DNA of 12,989 nt from a candidate division TA06 bacterium (GTDB taxonomy: Bacteria; Hydrothermota; DG-26; E44-bin18; JADFOU01), in the NCBI GenBank assembly GCA_022562655.1, contig JADFOU010000024.1:1-12989 (forward strand), read 5' to 3'. The notes under the pieces are model-generated. The model searched no databases and had not been told where the DNA came from. It worked only from the letters and a program-made list of their open reading frames with translations. The stretch's first letter is position 1, and every line of letters begins with the position of its first letter. A program made the position numbers and the translations under genes. This document shows, piece after piece, positions 12,573-12,989 of the stretch.

Positions 12573-12989
12573 ATGCAGACCACAACGAACCATCGAACCC
12601 GCGGCGACCGCCTGGCCGTCAAACTCGGCCGCCACCGCACGCCGCGAGCCAAGCGCCCGCCCGTCCGCCGCCTGACCGACGCCGAACGCGAGTTCGAGCG
12701 GACCCCATTCGCCCGCGCCGTGTTGGACCTCTCTGTTCGTCTCAACACAGTTCGAATCACCGAAAAGATTACAGCAGTAGGCCTTCGCGACGCCGAGACA
12801 GCCGAGCGCGTGCGCTTTGATTTCTCGGCGGCCGGGGGGCTTGATCCCGAGCAGCAGATGGCGATTGAGCGGGCCGTCAACACCCGACGTAGCAAAATCG
12901 TCCCGGCCGATTTCGTCCGCGAACTCGAACGCATCGTCCAGGATCGCGACGCCGGACCGGAGCGGTTTCAGGCGCTCTGCTCGAACTGC
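12573..12989 (+). CDS. Hypothetical protein, 5' part (runs off right edge)
   Basis: The ATG at 12573 is preceded by TAGGAG at 6 bases, and 139 codons run open to the window end. The product is very basic at the start (GRHRTPRAKRPPVRR at about 18-32), then predominantly helical and charged (LTDAEREFERTPFARAVLDL, ITEKITAVGLRDAETAERV, DPEQQMAIERAVNTRRS), ending at a Cys-x-x-Cys-like CSNC at the edge. Codon third positions are strongly GC, supporting true coding. I do not recognise the family. The basic N-terminus would suit nucleic-acid contact, but this is only a guess. It follows the 68-residue ORF by 113 bases on the same strand and may be co-transcribed with it. Confidence 0.65.
   Translation, partial: MQTTTNHRTRGDRLAVKLGRHRTPRAKRPPVRRLTDAEREFERTPFARAVLDLSVRLNTVRITEKITAVGLRDAETAERVRFDFSAAGGLDPEQQMAIERAVNTRRSKIVPADFVRELERIVQDRDAGPERFQALCSNC

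Noticed and set aside
12554..12934. 126-codon minus-strand frame in the GC-rich part
   Set aside because: It is opposite the better supported plus-strand ORF and is rich in Arg and Ser as antisense frames of GC-rich genes are.
1..12989. tRNA, rRNA genes or insertion sequences
   Set aside because: No cloverleaf, rRNA signature or transposase was seen on either strand.

Overview
The window is a bacterial contig fragment with two parts. Positions 1 to about 12135 are moderately AT-rich, and every gene there reads on the minus strand. Intergenic gaps hold short inverted or tandem repeats of the kind common in uncultured Desulfobacterota (deltaproteobacteria) and related metagenome bins. That lineage is inferred from style and gene content, not proven. 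Positions from about 12230 to 12989 are clearly GC-rich, read on the plus strand, and look like DNA of another origin. Between them lies a short piece carrying a penicillin-binding-protein glycosyltransferase motif that runs in frame into an acyl-CoA dehydrogenase lacking its own N-terminus. This junction is best explained as an assembly chimera or a recombination breakpoint.

In minus-strand (transcription) order the genes are: an MCAD-like acyl-CoA dehydrogenase (5' end lost at the junction), an M20 amidohydrolase, a zinc-containing MDR oxidoreductase, a 51-residue small ORF, a DipZ-type membrane-anchored thioredoxin-like protein, a stand-alone receiver-domain protein, a 1,111-residue internally duplicated CPBP (CAAX-type) membrane protease, a lipoprotein of unknown function, an aconitase-family 3-isopropylmalate/homoaconitate dehydratase large subunit, a flavin-reductase-like protein, a TPP riboswitch, and the start of GTP cyclohydrolase I (folE), which runs off the left edge.

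The tightest unit is receiver protein, CPBP protease, lipoprotein. The first pair share one base at their stop/start and the second pair are 2 bases apart, so they are probably translationally coupled. The protease carries two copies of a PepSY-like extracytoplasmic domain plus membrane domain, about 570 residues apart. Only the first membrane copy keeps the EExxxR and histidine motifs. Together with a degenerate receiver and a Cys-rich lipoprotein, this is the best candidate here for an undescribed envelope system; its function is unknown.

The other notable regulatory feature is a TPP riboswitch with an unusually long P3 arm. It sits 242 bases upstream of folE, the first gene after it, although folE belongs to pterin/folate rather than thiamine synthesis. 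The downstream operon outside the window would decide what it controls.

The right-hand GC-rich part has a 68-residue ORF and the first 139 codons of another, both with good ribosome binding sites. I do not recognise either family.
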